Source: Planctomycetota bacterium (GTDB lineage: Bacteria > Planctomycetota > Planctomycetia > Pirellulales > Pirellulaceae). From it: a stretch of DNA of 51,037 nt. Shown one piece after another: positions 26,094 to 35,091 of the stretch. The stretch is from the NCBI GenBank assembly GCA_029979005.1, contig JAPOIJ010000013.1:1-51037 (forward strand). Reading direction: 5' to 3'. The notes under the pieces were generated by a model, which was not told the DNA's origin, made no database searches, and saw only the letters and a list, made by a program, of their open reading frames with translations. A program made the translations under genes and the position numbers. How positions within the stretch are numbered: position 1 is the stretch's first letter; each line of letters begins with the position of its first letter.

Positions 26094-27515
26094 TTACGAT
26101 TGGGTGATCGAGTTGAAAAGCAGGCTCCAGGGAATTACATCTTTCAGCGTCATCACGGCAACGGTCAGGATCGCGATTGCGCTCGTCCACAGTGCCACAT
26201 CATAGAATTTTGATGGAGTTAATCTAGGATCTAATCGACGGTACCGAAAGTAAAGTGCAGCGAAAACCACGAGCAACAAAATGATTCCAGTAATAACACC
26301 TCCGATGATTACCAGTTGGCCCGGTGCTTCGAAGAATAAGTAGAGCATGCCCCAGGCTAGAGGAAATACGCAGGCGATAATTCCGATCGCCTTGTTGCGG
26401 GATTTTGGGTTGTGAAAATTAAACAAGCCGATTTGGCCGAGAGCATCGGCATACAGGCGGGTCCACGCTGCTAAAGCAGCAAACATGGTTGAGTACAAAA
26501 CAACCACCGCACCGACAACGAATATGATTTTAGCACCGGGGCCGAGTGTCTGAGTATACATCGTTCCAAGTGTCTCGATCAGGTTGCCTTTTGCCGGAAG
26601 CGTTCCGGCTCGATGTAAGATCGCAGCACCGAGCAAGTAAAACATAGAAGTCATCAGGGTATAGCAAATCATAGCCAGGATTGCATCCCAGTACATTACC
26701 CGAATCCAACCCTTAGCCCGTTGTTCCCAGACTTGGTTGTTTTCACGAGGCCCGGTGTAGGAGGCATAGCCTTTTTCTATCAACCAATAGTTGTAGGCGA
26801 GTATTTCATCTCCACCTACTCCCGTAATTCCAAAGGCTCCAATCGCAATTAACAGGGTTGCTTGATCAGGCCAATTAGGAATCAGACCTTGAGTGAGTTC
26901 TGCTCCAGTGATGGCTGAGGGTGTGGTCTGCAGCATTGCTAAAGAAGCAATCGTGAAAACCAAAAAGATGGCGATCATGACCAGTGAGGCTTTTTCAAGG
27001 ATTGAATAATATCCTTTGAAAACGAGCAGAGAAACTAAAAGTGCGATGACAAGTGTCGTTACGTACCGCGTGGGGAAGGCACCGCCTGCACTATCCGGAG
27101 CAAGCCCGGGAAATAATTGCTCAACGCCAAGGACGACTGCCCCAATGATTCCGCCTAGTTGCAATGTTTTAGTCAGCATCAGGAGAAGCCAAAGCCAGAT
27201 TGACCAGTTGGCAGAACCAATTTTGGGTCCTGGTAATGAATTTAATGATTCCATCGTGGTCTCGCCGGAGGAGACCGCGTGCTTGCCAAATTCGAGCTGA
27301 ACCGCCACTTTGATGACACAGCTAAATATGATGAACCAGAGTAGCGCGAATCCTGCCTTCGCTCCCATGATGGTGGTCGCGATCAATTCACCTGAACCGA
27401 CAATTGACGCTGAGAGAATAAAGCCTGGACCCAAATGCCGAAGACTTGCAGCAAAAGTCTCAGGGGGAGCGAGAATGCCGCTCGAACATCGTGTGTAGAG
27501 GTCGCGTTCGGTCAT
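26094..27515 (-). CDS. Nramp-related transporter with altered metal-site motifs
   Basis: 473 residues with about 11 hydrophobic helices. The fold matches Nramp (APC superfamily): FILSASIVGSGELIATTIMG for TM1, ALLWFIIFSCVIKVAVQLEF for TM2, LLIAIGAFGITGVGGDEILA for TM6. Canonical Nramp proteins carry DPGN in TM1 and MPHN in TM6 as metal ligands; here the equivalent places read SIVGSGE and GVGGDE. The Asp/Asn and Met/His ligands are missing, so transition-metal transport is doubtful. Related divergent branches are annotated as Nramp family in many planctomycetes. The ion or solute is unknown. No Shine-Dalgarno is visible before ATG 27515. Confidence 0.85.
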   Translation of the reverse strand: MTERDLYTRCSSGILAPPETFAASLRHLGPGFILSASIVGSGELIATTIMGAKAGFALLWFIIFSCVIKVAVQLEFGKHAVSSGETTMESLNSLPGPKIGSANWSIWLWLLLMLTKTLQLGGIIGAVVLGVEQLFPGLAPDSAGGAFPTRYVTTLVIALLVSLLVFKGYYSILEKASLVMIAIFLVFTIASLAMLQTTPSAITGAELTQGLIPNWPDQATLLIAIGAFGITGVGGDEILAYNYWLIEKGYASYTGPRENNQVWEQRAKGWIRVMYWDAILAMICYTLMTSMFYLLGAAILHRAGTLPAKGNLIETLGTMYTQTLGPGAKIIFVVGAVVVLYSTMFAALAAWTRLYADALGQIGLFNFHNPKSRNKAIGIIACVFPLAWGMLYLFFEAPGQLVIIGGVITGIILLLVVFAALYFRYRRLDPRLTPSKFYDVALWTSAIAILTVAVMTLKDVIPWSLLFNSITQS

Positions 27516-27663
27516 TTATTTAGAACATTTAATTTAACGGACTAACAGCGGAGCTGTTCACTGAACGGTTTCAAGTGGATTCCTACCATTGAACAATGGT
27601 AACTAATCTTCTAACCTAACGGTTGATTCTGGACTCCTGAACGACTCGAATTTTTGAACTTTT

Positions 27664-29109
27664 ATGCCAAAAGATTTTCTTAAAGGTACCGCGGACCGTT
27701 ACGATGTTGTTGTTATCGGCAGCGGGCTCGGCGGACTGACTGCCGCAAATATCCTCGCTCGTAATGGTCTATCCGTTCTGCTTTTGGAACAGCATTACAA
27801 ATTAGGCGGTTTGGCGACCTGGTTTAAGCGTCCCGGCGGGCACATCTTTGATATTTCGTTGCACGGATTCCCATACGGGATGGTGAAAAGCTGTCGGCGA
27901 TACTGGTCCAAAGAAATTGCTGATTCGATTGTTCAGCTTGAGGGCGTGCGGTTTGACAATCCAATGTTTTCGCTGACGACTACGTTCGATAGGAATGATT
28001 TCACGCGTTTATTGACTACCGATTTTGGAATTGCTCAAGAGAACGTTGATCGCTTTTTCGACTCCGCACGTAGTATGAATTTTTACGATGACCAGACAAA
28101 AACTACTCGTGAACTGTTTGATGAATATTTTCCAGGGCGGGAAGATGTAATTCGTTTGCTGATGGAACCAATAACTTACGCCAACGGGTCGACGCTGGAA
28201 GATCCCGCACTCACCTATGGAATTGTGTTTTCGAATTTCATGTCGAAAGGTGTGTTCGTTTTTCAAGGCGGCACCGATAAGCTTGTCAAATCAATGGAAA
28301 AGGAATTGGTGGCAAGTGGTGTTGATGTCAGGATCAATTGTGACGTCGAGAAAATTAATGTTGGTTCAGGTGGAATTGAATCGGTTGTCGTAAATGGAAA
28401 GACCATCAACACATCGGCAGTGGTTTCCAACGCAAATCTTCGATCGACGATTTTTGATCTTGTCGGAGAGGATAAGTTTGATCGATCGTTTGTAGACGAG
28501 GCGAAAGAGGTTCGGCTTAATAACAGTAGTACTCAGGTGTATATGGCTTTGGGGAACGACGACACCGTCCCGCGTGAAACAGGGGATTTGCTTTTCTCTA
28601 GCACGGCAGAAAGGTTTCAAACCGATTTGTTGCTAGACAGAAATATCACGAGCCGAACGTTCTCATTCTATTATCCGGATACTCGCCCCGAGGGAAAAGG
28701 AAGAACGTTAATTGTCTCCAGTACGAACGCTAATTATTCCGACTGGGTTGGAATGTCCAAAGAGGAATACGAAGCCAGTAAGCATGAACTCGTAGAAACG
28801 ACATTGGATGCTTTGGAGAAATACGTTCCTAACAGTCGCGAAAGAGTCGTACACGCCGAGGCTGCCACCCCGGTAACCTTTGAGCATTACACCAAGCACA
28901 TCTCCGGTGCGAGCTTTGGAACCAAATTTGAAGGACTGATGGTGAGTCGGGCGCTCCCTGATCAAATTCGGGGTTTATACCATGCCGGTAGCTGTGGAAT
29001 CATTATGTCCGGTTGGCTCGGCACGATTAATTACGGTGTTATTGTGGCGAATGATGTTATCAATCAATTGAGCAAAATGCCTGCTACTTCACCTGTTGCA
29101 TCGAACTGA
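27664..29109 (+). CDS. CrtI/CrtISO-like FAD-dependent oxidoreductase
   Basis: 481 residues. The N-terminal dinucleotide-binding motif is [20 protein letters not shown] followed by [20 protein letters not shown], the phytoene desaturase/carotenoid isomerase/retinol saturase pattern. The C-terminal FAD motif is [20 protein letters not shown] followed by GVIVANDVI. These enzymes desaturate, saturate or isomerise polyene or acyl chains at the membrane. No carotenoid gene (crtB, crtE) is adjacent. It is followed after 7 nt by a FabZ-like dehydratase and then a FabI-like reductase, which points to an acyl or polyene lipid substrate. Specificity is inferred. Confidence 0.9.
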   Translation: MPKDFLKGTADRYDVVVIGSGLGGLTAANILARNGLSVLLLEQHYKLGGLATWFKRPGGHIFDISLHGFPYGMVKSCRRYWSKEIADSIVQLEGVRFDNPMFSLTTTFDRNDFTRLLTTDFGIAQENVDRFFDSARSMNFYDDQTKTTRELFDEYFPGREDVIRLLMEPITYANGSTLEDPALTYGIVFSNFMSKGVFVFQGGTDKLVKSMEKELVASGVDVRINCDVEKINVGSGGIESVVVNGKTINTSAVVSNANLRSTIFDLVGEDKFDRSFVDEAKEVRLNNSSTQVYMALGNDDTVPRETGDLLFSSTAERFQTDLLLDRNITSRTFSFYYPDTRPEGKGRTLIVSSTNANYSDWVGMSKEEYEASKHELVETTLDALEKYVPNSRERVVHAEAATPVTFEHYTKHISGASFGTKFEGLMVSRALPDQIRGLYHAGSCGIIMSGWLGTINYGVIVANDVINQLSKMPATSPVASN

Positions 29110-29116
29110 AATTCTT

Positions 29117-29557
29117 ATGAATCCCCATCCAAGTTTAGAAAAAATCCACGCGGCCATTCCCCATCGTGCACCGATGTTGTTGGTTGATGAAATTGTTGAA
29201 CAAGACCAGGAATCAATTGTCTGTCGGAAAACTTTTCATCAAGACGAGTACTTTTTTCAAGGGCATTATCCAGATCATCCCCTGACCCCCGGAGTTATTT
29301 TGTGCGAGTCGGCGGTCCAGTCTGGAGCGGTGCTGCTATCCGAAATTGTTGACGTGATTGGGGGAGTACCTGTTTTAACTCGCATGGGGGATGTTAAGTT
29401 CAAGAGAATGGTACATCCCGGAGACACCATTGAAAATCATGTTAAACTGGACGAAGTCGTATCTACGGCCTATTACATGACTGCACAGATTAAGTGTAAC
29501 GGTAAGTTGGTAGCGCGGTTATCGTTTACCTGTACGATCGCACCGCCCGACAATTAA
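29117..29557 (+). CDS. FabZ-like 3-hydroxyacyl-ACP dehydratase
   Basis: 146 residues from ATG 29117, 7 nt after the previous stop; a TTG at 29096 would overlap that gene. The hot-dog fold signature is IPHRAPMLLVDEIVE followed by YFFQGHYPDHPLTPGVILCE, with the catalytic His in GHYP and Glu in CESAVQ. KFKRMVHPGDTI is also characteristic. FabZ removes water from 3-hydroxyacyl-ACP to give trans-2-enoyl-ACP. Because it sits between a CrtI-like and a FabI-like gene, it is probably a pathway-specific paralogue and not the housekeeping enzyme. Confidence 0.92.
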   Translation: MNPHPSLEKIHAAIPHRAPMLLVDEIVEQDQESIVCRKTFHQDEYFFQGHYPDHPLTPGVILCESAVQSGAVLLSEIVDVIGGVPVLTRMGDVKFKRMVHPGDTIENHVKLDEVVSTAYYMTAQIKCNGKLVARLSFTCTIAPPDN

Positions 29558-29656
29558 CATGAGAATCGCGGCGCTGAAAGATTGGGTGCGTTTTGCCATG
29601 TTGCACGAGGCAAGTTGAGTGTTGTGGCGGTAATTAATTTATAACGGGCGGTAGTT

Positions 29657-30463
29657 ATGGACTTTCTTCAGCTGGCTGGAAAAACGGTTCTCGTATTTGG
29701 CGTCGCCAATAAAAAAAGTGTAGCGTGGCACATTGGTAAAACGCTCGAAGAAGTGGGTGCGACGGTGGTTTATATCGTTCGCAGTCCAGAGCGGAGAGAG
29801 TCGGTATCAAAGTTAATGGGAGACCGGCCATGTTTTATTTGTGATGTAGAGTTTGAAGATCAAATCAAGCGTCTAAGAACAGAGATCGAATCCGAGTACC
29901 CGGTTGTTCACGGTCTGGTTCACTCGATTGGATTTGCCGACTATGACGAGTCGGGCGTTAAGCCGTTTCATGAGACAACAAAAGCTCAATTTTTACGTAC
30001 GATCGACATCTCCTGTTTTTCGTTTATTTCTTTGGCGAACGAGTTTAAGGATTTGCTGGCCAAGGACGCATCGGTCATTACCATTTCCATTTCAACGACT
30101 CGCATGGCGTCTGAGAATTATGGCTTCATGGCGCCGGTTAAAGCGGCCCTCGATAGTTCGCTCGTCTTTTTGTCGAAGAGTTTTAGTCAATTCTCCGAGG
30201 TCCGGTTTAACGCGGTGGCAGCGGGGTTGTTGAAGACTTCGGCATCCGCAGGGATCCCGGGTTTCGTGGATAGCTATATGTTCGCTGAAAAGGTTATTCC
30301 TAGAAAACGCGCGGTTTCGACCCAAGAAGTTGCGAACGCTGCCTGTTTCTTGCTAAGTCCACGCTCATCGGGAGTCAACGCACAAGCGGTGGTCATCGAT
30401 GCTGCGATGTCGATTAACTATTTTGATCGGGAAATTGTGCAGGATTCCGTGAAGTTAAGCTGA
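29657..30463 (+). CDS. FabI-like enoyl-ACP reductase (SDR)
   Basis: 268 residues. The N-terminal motif [20 protein letters not shown] is the atypical FabI nucleotide-binding loop (GVANxxSIAW). The catalytic Tyr and Lys are in [12 protein letters not shown] with the FabI spacing Y-x6-[20 protein letters not shown] and [20 protein letters not shown] follow. FabI reduces the product of FabZ, the final step of each elongation cycle. It is 99 nt after the FabZ-like gene on the same strand. It could be the main FabI of this organism or a pathway-specific one. Confidence 0.9.
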   Translation: MDFLQLAGKTVLVFGVANKKSVAWHIGKTLEEVGATVVYIVRSPERRESVSKLMGDRPCFICDVEFEDQIKRLRTEIESEYPVVHGLVHSIGFADYDESGVKPFHETTKAQFLRTIDISCFSFISLANEFKDLLAKDASVITISISTTRMASENYGFMAPVKAALDSSLVFLSKSFSQFSEVRFNAVAAGLLKTSASAGIPGFVDSYMFAEKVIPRKRAVSTQEVANAACFLLSPRSSGVNAQAVVIDAAMSINYFDREIVQDSVKLS

Positions 30464-30479
30464 ATTTGAAATCAACCAA

Positions 30480-30504
30480 GGGGAGTGTGGATTCCCGTTT
30501 TTTT
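30480..30504 (+). terminator. Weak terminator after the fabI-like gene
   Basis: GGGA and TCCC make a short 4-bp stem (GGGAGTGTGGATTCCC) followed by GTTTTTTT. The T run is good but the stem is weak. Confidence 0.35.
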
Positions 30505-30564
30505 CAGGTTACAATAGCGCTTGCTCGTAGATAATCTCGTACAGATCTAGATTCAAAAGCAAGC

Positions 30565-31362
30565 ATGGGAATTCGGTTTACTTGTAAAAATTGTCTGAAA
30601 CGACTCAACGTTAAAGCGTCGCAAGCCGGCTTTAAGCGGCAGTGTCCTCATTGCTCTGCCGAGGTGCTGGTGCCCGCTGAATCTACGTCGATTGAGCATA
30701 CTGATACGGTGGTGCGATCGGCTGTCAGACCTCCTAAGCAGAAATTTTTGAATACGGGAGAAGAGGGAACCGAGGGCGAAAGTGTAGCCGTTCGAGAAAC
30801 GCTGCCTAACCGAATTCACCAACGAATCAGGCGTCCGAAAGATGAACTTCTGAGACATCGCCCCCCGGATATCCGGCCCGAAGAAATTGATCAATCGGGC
30901 GAGACTTTTATGCTTGGCAAGCCGCAGCTACCGCCGACCATGGGGAAAGTTGATCCGATTCTTCAGGCACCGAAACAGATTTGGTACCTGCGCAATAAAG
31001 AGCTCGGAGAAATCGGCCCGTTGAGAGGCAAGGTGATGCAGAAGCGTCTTGATGCCGGGGACATCACCATTGGATCGCTAGTTTGGCGTGGTGACTGGGG
31101 GGGATGGATTCCAGCTGAGAAGGTATTTCCCAGTTTGGTCGCGAAAGCGGAAGGGATACGGTTGCAACAGAGGCGGTCGAGGGCATTTAAAGAATTGCCC
31201 ATTGAGTTACGTCGTCCAGTTCCTCGGCAGAAAAAGAAATTGACCGCATTTGAAAGGAACCGGCGGAAAAATCGGGTTTTTGCAGCCTTTGTTATAAGTG
31301 GCGTTGTGACGATTTTAGTCTTACTGGTTGTCGCGATGAAAATTGTAATTGATAATCCTTAA
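30565..31362 (+). CDS. Zinc-ribbon and GYF_2 domain membrane protein
   Basis: 265 residues. The N-terminal zinc ribbon has CKNC and CPHC (FTCKNCLKRLNVKASQAGF, then KRQCPHCSAEVLV). A disordered, charged linker follows. Residues ~137-185 match GYF_2: QIWYLRNKELGEIGPL, then VWRGDWGGWIPAEKVFP, with the Trp-Tyr and GP-L signature. A C-terminal membrane helix (FAAFVISGVVTILVLLVVAM) anchors it with the bulk in the cytosol. This architecture is common in planctomycetes; the function is unknown. Confidence 0.82.
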   Translation: MGIRFTCKNCLKRLNVKASQAGFKRQCPHCSAEVLVPAESTSIEHTDTVVRSAVRPPKQKFLNTGEEGTEGESVAVRETLPNRIHQRIRRPKDELLRHRPPDIRPEEIDQSGETFMLGKPQLPPTMGKVDPILQAPKQIWYLRNKELGEIGPLRGKVMQKRLDAGDITIGSLVWRGDWGGWIPAEKVFPSLVAKAEGIRLQQRRSRAFKELPIELRRPVPRQKKKLTAFERNRRKNRVFAAFVISGVVTILVLLVVAMKIVIDNP

Positions 31363-31434
31363 CCAGCGGATCGCTTGCGGAATTTGTAACGCGGGTGAGT
31401 TTTTTAGGTTGAATTTTAATTAAGGTAAGTGTTG

Positions 31435-32064
31435 ATGAGATTTAGTGCTCAGGGAATAGCTTGGTTAGTCGGTTTTGTTGTCATCGCTCTCGTTGTCGAT
31501 AGCGGCGTTTGTCAAGAATCCGCAACAGAAAATAAAGCTGGCGCGTCAGAATCGAAGAATGCGCAGGAAAAACCGCTGACCGTTCTAGTGGCCGACGACA
31601 GTATCAAATTTACGGCCACTGGTAATTGGAAGTCAGTGCCGCCAAGAAGCCGAATGCTAGATGCTGAATTGAAGATTCCGAAAGTTGAAGGGGACGAAGC
31701 AGATGGTCGTTTAACGATCATGGGTGCCGGTGGATCAATTGAAGCGAATATTGTTAGATGGCAGGGTCAGTTTACCCAACCCGATGGCAGCGATACTGCT
31801 GGCAAGACTAAGCAGAAAACGATGGAGATCGATGGCCAAAAGGTTAATTTTGTCGATATCACCGGCACATTTATGGACGCCGTCGGCGGTCCGTTCAGTG
31901 GCAAGCCAAAGGTAGAACGAAAAAACTACCGGATGCTTGCGGCGATTATCCAAACCGAAGCCAATGGAAACTATTTTGTGAAACTCTATGGCCCCAAGCC
32001 AACGATTGATAAGAATGAAAAGCATTTCAAAAAAATGTTGGAAAGTTTGAAAGTTTCTGACTGA
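31435..32064 (+). CDS. Exported hypothetical protein
   Basis: 209 residues from ATG 31435; GTG 31429 is an alternative two codons earlier. AAGG precedes at 31422. Signal peptide FSAQGIAWLVGFVVIALVVD. The mature part is a beta-rich domain (IKFTATGNWKSVPPRSRMLD, then DGRLTIMGAGGSIEANIVRW and NYFVKLYGPKPTIDKNEKHF). The pattern recalls a family of planctomycete secreted proteins, but I cannot name a domain. It may share a transcript with the preceding GYF_2 gene (72 nt). Confidence 0.72.
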   Translation: MRFSAQGIAWLVGFVVIALVVDSGVCQESATENKAGASESKNAQEKPLTVLVADDSIKFTATGNWKSVPPRSRMLDAELKIPKVEGDEADGRLTIMGAGGSIEANIVRWQGQFTQPDGSDTAGKTKQKTMEIDGQKVNFVDITGTFMDAVGGPFSGKPKVERKNYRMLAAIIQTEANGNYFVKLYGPKPTIDKNEKHFKKMLESLKVSD

Positions 32065-32158
32065 TCCGTTCGGCCTCAGCAATCTTTGATTCGAACACTG
32101 TCGAAATTAGCCCAGCAGAAATTTTGGGGTAAGTTTCCCGATGCGTTGGCGCGGTTAA

Positions 32159-33193
32159 CTACGATAGAGGCCGGAATTCTCGAATGGCCTGCTCTGTTTT
32201 TTGGATATCATCGGGAATCGGCGCGGTGATTGACATTTCCCGTCCGCCAATTGGGTGCTGGAATTTTATATTACGGGCGTGTAACGCCTGTCTCTCAAGC
32301 AGGATCGCTTGATCCTGCTTGTTGCGTGTCAGGTCTTGCAATTGTAATTTTGCCCGACCGCTGTAGAGACGATCGCAGAGCACTGAGCAACCGATGTGTG
32401 CCATGTGAACACGAATTTGGTGGGTTCTGCCAGTTTTAGGTTTGACCCTAACGCTGGCAAAGCCCTGGTATCTTTCGATTACTTCGTAGAAAGAACTTGC
32501 GTTTCGACTCGTCGAATGCCCAATTCGAATTGCCTTTTTTTCCCGCTGGTATGGATGTGCTCCGATCGGTTTGTCAATGATATCGCGATCGTGATTCGGA
32601 GATGGCGAAACGATCGCAAAGTACTCTTTTTCGACGACCCGTTTTTCGAATTGGCTCGCTAAATTTATATGCGCAGTATCGGTTTTTGCTACTAAAATAA
32701 CACCGCTGGTGTCACGATCGAGTCGATGCACAATCCCGGGACGGGTCGCTCCGCCAATCGAACTGAGCTGTTGGAAATGAAATGCAAGTGCAGCGGTGAG
32801 CGTTCCAGACCAGTGGCCTTTCGCTGGATGCACGACCATCGAAGGTGGCTTATTGATCGCGACAAGGTGTTCATCCTCGTAAAGAATATTCAGCGGAATG
32901 TCTTCCGGAATCGTATTTTCAGGTTCAGGTGGCGGCGGCAGAAATTCGACTTTTTGTTCGCGCTTGAGTCGGGTAGAGGATTTTGCCTGCGTTCCGTCAA
33001 CCCGAACCATTTTTGCGGCAATCGCTCGTTGCAACTTTACGCGACTGAATTTCGGAAAGTGGCGGACCAGAAACGCGTCGAGTCTCTCAAGATGCTCTTC
33101 CTCGGAGACCGTAAGTGTCTGCCAGTGAGCTGTCTGCTTGCTTGGATTCGATTCCTGAGGCGGGGTGTTTGGCTCTGATTCGTCGTTGATCAT
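32159..33193 (-). CDS. rluD: RluD-type 23S rRNA pseudouridine synthase
   Basis: 344 residues. An S4 RNA-binding domain (~34-95: LERLDAFLVRHFPKFSRVKL, then MVRVDG) precedes the RluA-family catalytic domain. The catalytic Asp is in GIVHRLDRDTSGVILVAK. KTGRTHQIRVHMAHIG and LHARNIKFQHP are the later motifs. RluD makes pseudouridines in helix 69 of 23S rRNA; the S4 domain and length support RluD over RluA, but RluC-like specificity cannot be excluded. ATG 33193 lacks a clear Shine-Dalgarno. It is divergent from two small genes. Confidence 0.92.
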   Translation of the reverse strand: MINDESEPNTPPQESNPSKQTAHWQTLTVSEEEHLERLDAFLVRHFPKFSRVKLQRAIAAKMVRVDGTQAKSSTRLKREQKVEFLPPPPEPENTIPEDIPLNILYEDEHLVAINKPPSMVVHPAKGHWSGTLTAALAFHFQQLSSIGGATRPGIVHRLDRDTSGVILVAKTDTAHINLASQFEKRVVEKEYFAIVSPSPNHDRDIIDKPIGAHPYQREKKAIRIGHSTSRNASSFYEVIERYQGFASVRVKPKTGRTHQIRVHMAHIGCSVLCDRLYSGRAKLQLQDLTRNKQDQAILLERQALHARNIKFQHPIGGREMSITAPIPDDIQKTEQAIREFRPLS

Positions 33194-33408
33194 GTTTTTC
33201 CTGGGTCAAAATGCACGGCTCGCATCATACCAATTCTTGCAATAATCTCAGCCCCCGAGACCGGTTGTCGAGTTTTGTGTCTCGGATTAACGCATCCTAA
33301 ATTAATTGAATCACTCGAATTGTTAATTATGGCGGCATGCCATTTGATTCGTGAATCTGGTTAAAAATTGGAGTTCTTGGTTAAAACTGCCTATCATGGA
33401 GGAGTGGA

Positions 33409-33567
33409 ATGCTCGATTTTGAATCGAGTGAAATCGAATTTGTCGATTCACGCGGGAATGTTCGCCCGTGTCTCGATGCGACCGTTTGGATCCCCTTTTT
33501 TTTGAATCGCAGATTAGTGCTATTGGCGCCGAAAAAATTAATTTGGATTGGGTATGAAATTTATTGA
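33409..33567 (+). CDS. Small 52-residue protein upstream of a conserved small gene
   Basis: ATG 33409 is preceded by GGAGGAG at 5-nt spacing, among the best ribosome-binding sites in the window. The product begins MLDFESSEIEFVDSRGNVRP and is acidic. A run of eight T (33496-33503) lies in the middle. In the written frame the tail is hydrophobic/basic and ends at 33567, overlapping the next gene by 14 nt. If one T were added, the tail would become ESQISAIGAEKINLDWV and end with the stop of an ATGA overlap at 33554, a classic coupled arrangement. A frameshift, slippage or sequencing error at the T run is possible. No family recognised. Confidence 0.5.
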   Translation: MLDFESSEIEFVDSRGNVRPCLDATVWIPFFLNRRLVLLAPKKLIWIGYEIY

Positions 33568-33781
33568 GATGACCGGTGAAACGTTAGACGAGATCATCAA
33601 CGATGGAGAGTTGCATTCTCAAGATTTAGCGGCGGCTGGTGTGATGGGAACATCCATTGTGAGAATCAATCAGCAAGGGGATATCGAGGTGCGTTGCCCC
33701 AACAAATGGAGAGTGATCGGTGGATTGCTGGGTGACTTCGAAGATCGTATCAGAAAAACGACAGGTCTCGACTGGGCTTAA
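33554..33781 (+). CDS. Conserved-looking small hypothetical protein
   Basis: 75 residues from ATG 33554 (TTG 33548 is two codons earlier). It begins MKFIEMTGETLDEIINDGEL and continues with DLAAAGVMGTSIVRINQQGD, then VIGGLLGDFEDRIRKTTGLD. The mix of a helix, a short beta unit and the GGLLGDFE element looks like a genuine soluble domain, but I cannot name it. It overlaps the preceding small frame and shares 4 bp with the convergent kinase gene at the stop codons. Confidence 0.7.
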   Translation: MKFIEMTGETLDEIINDGELHSQDLAAAGVMGTSIVRINQQGDIEVRCPNKWRVIGGLLGDFEDRIRKTTGLDWA

Positions 33782-34941
33782 TTACTCGTCAAAAAGCCGG
33801 GACTAGCAGCTTCAATTTCGAGCAGTTCGTCAATCCAAATGCGGATGTCATTTTCATATTCGGATGCAAGATCGTCTTTGACTAATTGCCGGTGGAAGGC
33901 CGCGGCACCAATTTCGACTAAGTCTGCGGCTTCAGCAGACTGGAATCGTTTTTCTGGGTCGGGGTCAATCAGCCCTTGGCAAAATGACATGAGTAATTCG
34001 TTGGTCGAAACTTCCGGCGGTAAGAGTTCGTGCAGGCGATCTGGGAGTGTCTGCTTTGCTTCGATTAACTTGGCGAAATCGTTGATCCCACCAAAAACCG
34101 GTTTGCCCGCCAGAAGCTCGACGGTGACATAGCCGAGACTGGCCAAATCACTCCGTGGTGTGTTATCTGTACCTTGCAAGACCTCGAGTGCGGCGTAGGA
34201 AGGTGTGCAGGCCCGTCTTTGCGGTGGATCGGCGACATCAAAAGCTGAACCGATGTCGATGATCTTGGCGTGCCCACTTCTCTTGAGCATGATGTTTCCA
34301 GGCTTTACATCTCCATGAACGATTCCATGGCGGTGCATCGCAGCGAGCGCTTCGAGGCAATCGCGAACAATCGCGATAGCGACGCCTGCTTTGAATCGAG
34401 GTTGTTCAGGGCCGATGGTCACTAATACCTCGTTAATGTATTCCCATCGCTTTTCACTAAATCGTTCTTTGACCGTTCCAAACATTTTTGGCGTTAGAAG
34501 CCTTCGCAGGTCAAATCCTTCAACCCATTCCATGACCATCATTCGAATTCGGTCACGGTCAAGAAAATTTTCGACAACCAAAAGGTTCTCGTGTTGGATT
34601 CGAGCAACTTTCGCGGCGACACGTCCCATCCGAGACATATCAGAGTCGTAATGGTTGGGTGACGAATAGCGTTCGGGAGAGAAAATTTTCAGAGCGACTG
34701 GAAGTGTGAACCCGTCGGAACCGCGTCTTTCGGTTAAATAAACGACGCCTTGACCACCAGATCCTAGTTTCGTCAAAAGGCGAAGGTGGGTTGTCCAGCT
34801 GTGTCTTTTCTCGCGCAGGATTTCTTCGTAAAGACCGTATAACTCTGAGCATTGATTGAGGACAAAATCCCCCTCCTGGGTAACCGTCGGGGATAGGTCC
34901 TCTTCCGAAGTAATATCTAGATTTTCGCCGTCAAAAACCAA
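33778..34941 (-). CDS. Hanks-type Ser/Thr protein kinase, soluble, with unusual motifs
   Basis: 387 residues from TTG 34941, which has GAGGA at workable distance. The Gly-rich loop is LGSGGQGVVYL and the ATP-anchoring Lys is in PVALKIF. The catalytic loop reads HGIVHGDVKPGNIMLK, with HGD in place of HRD, and the magnesium loop is IIDIGSAFD, with DIG in place of DFG. The APE region is CTPSYAALEVL. No membrane helix or sensor domain follows. The catalytic Asp, Lys and Asn are kept, so it should be active. It may signal to phosphothreonine readers such as the FHA protein at 12718. Confidence 0.92.
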   Translation of the reverse strand: MVFDGENLDITSEEDLSPTVTQEGDFVLNQCSELYGLYEEILREKRHSWTTHLRLLTKLGSGGQGVVYLTERRGSDGFTLPVALKIFSPERYSSPNHYDSDMSRMGRVAAKVARIQHENLLVVENFLDRDRIRMMVMEWVEGFDLRRLLTPKMFGTVKERFSEKRWEYINEVLVTIGPEQPRFKAGVAIAIVRDCLEALAAMHRHGIVHGDVKPGNIMLKRSGHAKIIDIGSAFDVADPPQRRACTPSYAALEVLQGTDNTPRSDLASLGYVTVELLAGKPVFGGINDFAKLIEAKQTLPDRLHELLPPEVSTNELLMSFCQGLIDPDPEKRFQSAEAADLVEIGAAAFHRQLVKDDLASEYENDIRIWIDELLEIEAASPGFLTSN

Positions 34942-35091
34942 TGGAGAGTTCCTCGGTGATGCTTGTGTTTTTCAGTGAACATTCTCGCTGGGTATCGCTT
35001 CATGAAGCGGTGTTAACAAAACTTATTGTGACAAACCTCGCACCGTGCTGCTACACTGAATTCATTGACTTGGCTCATTCTTTTAGAAACT

